A DNA stretch of 5,521 nt, taken from assembly GCA_036393335.1 (NCBI GenBank), contig DASWHD010000145.1:1-5521 (forward strand). Reading direction: 5' to 3'. Positions within the stretch are counted from its first letter, which is position 1. Each line of letters starts with the position of its first letter. The notes beneath the pieces are model-generated. The model searched no databases and was not told the DNA's origin. It saw only the letters and a program-made list of their open reading frames with translations. Source of the stretch: DASWHD01 sp036393335. GTDB taxonomy: Bacteria; CG2-30-53-67; CG2-30-70-394. Shown here piece after piece: positions 4,586-5,521 of this stretch. The position numbers and the translations under genes are program-made.

Positions 4586-5476
4586 TTACTTCACCGTGTA
4601 CTCGCGGCCTTCGAGGCAGGCGGTCATGGCACGAACGTAATCATCCCGCTTGCCGGCCTCCCCGGTCTCGTGGCGCGGGTCAATGCCGGTCTCGGCGGTC
4701 GCCCACTCTTCGCACTCCTGCCGGTCCTGCTCCTGCAGCGCCGCGTTCTGGCCGGCCTTCGGGTAAATGAATACCGTCGGCACGCCCCCCTCCGCTGGCG
4801 TCTCCCCCACCTCCGCTGGACGCGGGACGACCACGTAGCCCGCCCGGGCGGCATCCCACAGGTAGTAGGCGCCGTTGCCGTAGTAGTAGCGGGTGGCGCC
4901 CACGTAGACGACCGAACAGGCGGGCGGCAGGACGTACACGCATGCCCCGATCGGGGCTGCCACCGCGACGTAGCCGACGCCCCATGGCCGGTAGAAGGCC
5001 CCTTCGAAATAGTAGTAGGAGAGCCCGCCGATCACGAACGCCGCCTCCCAGCGCGGCACCCCCCACGGCCGGTGGCCGATCGGCGGGTAGCGGTGGTAGA
5101 CCACCACCCGGTCGTGGACCACGCGGTGGTCTTTGCCCGGGTAGCGATGATGCACGCGGTGCTCCTGACCCGGAGACCAACGATCCACCACGTACCGGTC
5201 CCCGATTCGGTGTTCCATGCGCGGCCGATCGCCGCGATGCCGCCGGTCAACGACGACCCGGCTGCGCACAACCCGGTGCTCGGCGTGTCGGGACCCGTGG
5301 CGCACAATGGGATGGTCGCCGACGCGCTGCTCGATATGCGAGCGGCCGCCGCGGTGGTGGTCCCGGCTTCCCGCTTCGCCCGGCATGATGCTGCCAGCGA
5401 CCGCCAAGGTGTCCATCAGGACTATCAACAGAAGCTGCTTCGACCTCCACAGGGTCGCGCTGGCAATGGTGGCCAT
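4586..5476 (-). CDS. Putative exported His/Arg-rich protein, DUF6515-like
   Basis: This 296-residue protein has no known function. The N-terminus has R11/K13 followed by the hydrophobic stretch LLLIVLMDTLAVAGS (about 15-29), which looks like a signal peptide, so export is likely. Residues 37-135 are very rich in His, Arg and Asp and contain a duplicated 23-residue module (47-69 and 86-108). Residues 143-220 are a Tyr/Gly/Val-rich region with repeated YYY and GYV(A/V)V units and LPP, like DUF6515 proteins (GYVVVAPP...LPPG...YYY). The C-terminal part has YPKAGQNAALQEQDRQECEEWA and ends YVRAMTACLEGREYTVK, with C255 and C287. Two more cysteines, C179 and C187, are close together. The ATG at 5476 has a near-perfect Shine-Dalgarno, GGAGGTGA (5488-5481). 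A possible -10, TACACT (5506-5501), lies upstream, with the -35 beyond the window edge. It converges on the CHR transporter, and no partner gene is visible. Family assignment is from memory of the pattern. Confidence 0.82.
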   Translation of the reverse strand: MATIASATLWRSKQLLLIVLMDTLAVAGSIMPGEAGSRDHHRGGRSHIEQRVGDHPIVRHGSRHAEHRVVRSRVVVDRRHRGDRPRMEHRIGDRYVVDRWSPGQEHRVHHRYPGKDHRVVHDRVVVYHRYPPIGHRPWGVPRWEAAFVIGGLSYYYFEGAFYRPWGVGYVAVAAPIGACVYVLPPACSVVYVGATRYYYGNGAYYLWDAARAGYVVVPRPAEVGETPAEGGVPTVFIYPKAGQNAALQEQDRQECEEWATAETGIDPRHETGEAGKRDDYVRAMTACLEGREYTVK

Positions 5477-5521
5477 GGCGTCACCTCCGGGTCTCCTTCC
5501 AGTGTAGCCGTCAGGGTCGTG

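Noticed and set aside
5092..5120. Short palindromes such as GGTGGT-AG-ACCACC inside the DUF6515-like gene.
   Set aside because: They fall in codons for the Val/His/Asp/Arg repeats and are explained by biased amino-acid composition.

Overview
The window is GC-rich bacterial DNA, apparently chromosomal, most likely from a gammaproteobacterium. Two things suggest this. On the minus strand, four tRNA genes (Thr-TGT, Tyr-GTA, Gly-TCC, Thr-GGT) stand directly before an EF-Tu gene, in the same order as the thrU-tyrU-glyT-thrT-tufB operon of E. coli. The cysteinyl-tRNA synthetase also resembles the E. coli enzyme along its whole length, including its C-terminal end. A betaproteobacterium or a neighbouring lineage cannot be excluded from this sequence alone.

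Layout from left to right. Positions 1-135 (minus) hold the first 45 codons of tuf, cut by the window edge. Positions 185-639 (minus) hold the four tRNA genes, each with an encoded CCA end. Positions 640-848 are a gap with a probable rlmB terminator and an inverted repeat. Positions 849-1625 (minus) are rlmB, the 23S rRNA G2251 methyltransferase, with an unusual third SPOUT motif. Positions 1626-1810 carry a head-to-head pair of GC-rich palindromes like REP/BIME elements. Positions 1811-3238 (minus) are cysS. Positions 3239-3337 are a divergent control region containing a hairpin and a 12-bp palindrome. Positions 3338-4495 (plus) are a two-domain CHR-family (ChrA-like) transporter. Positions 4496-4585 are a short gap between convergent genes with a 28-bp REP-like palindrome. 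Positions 4586-5476 (minus) encode a probably exported, His/Arg-rich protein that looks like the DUF6515 family.

The left three fifths form a translation block, all on the minus strand: cysS charges tRNA-Cys, rlmB modifies the ribosomal peptidyl-transferase region, the tRNA cluster supplies Thr/Tyr/Gly tRNAs, and EF-Tu delivers charged tRNAs. The right two fifths hold a membrane transporter and an envelope protein with no visible link to translation or to each other. I see no mobile-element gene, CRISPR array, phage gene or defence system. The most unusual points are the duplicated His/Arg-rich module of the last protein, the altered RlmB motif 3, the non-canonical N-half motif of the CHR transporter, and the palindromic elements between genes. 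None of these amounts to a clearly new system.
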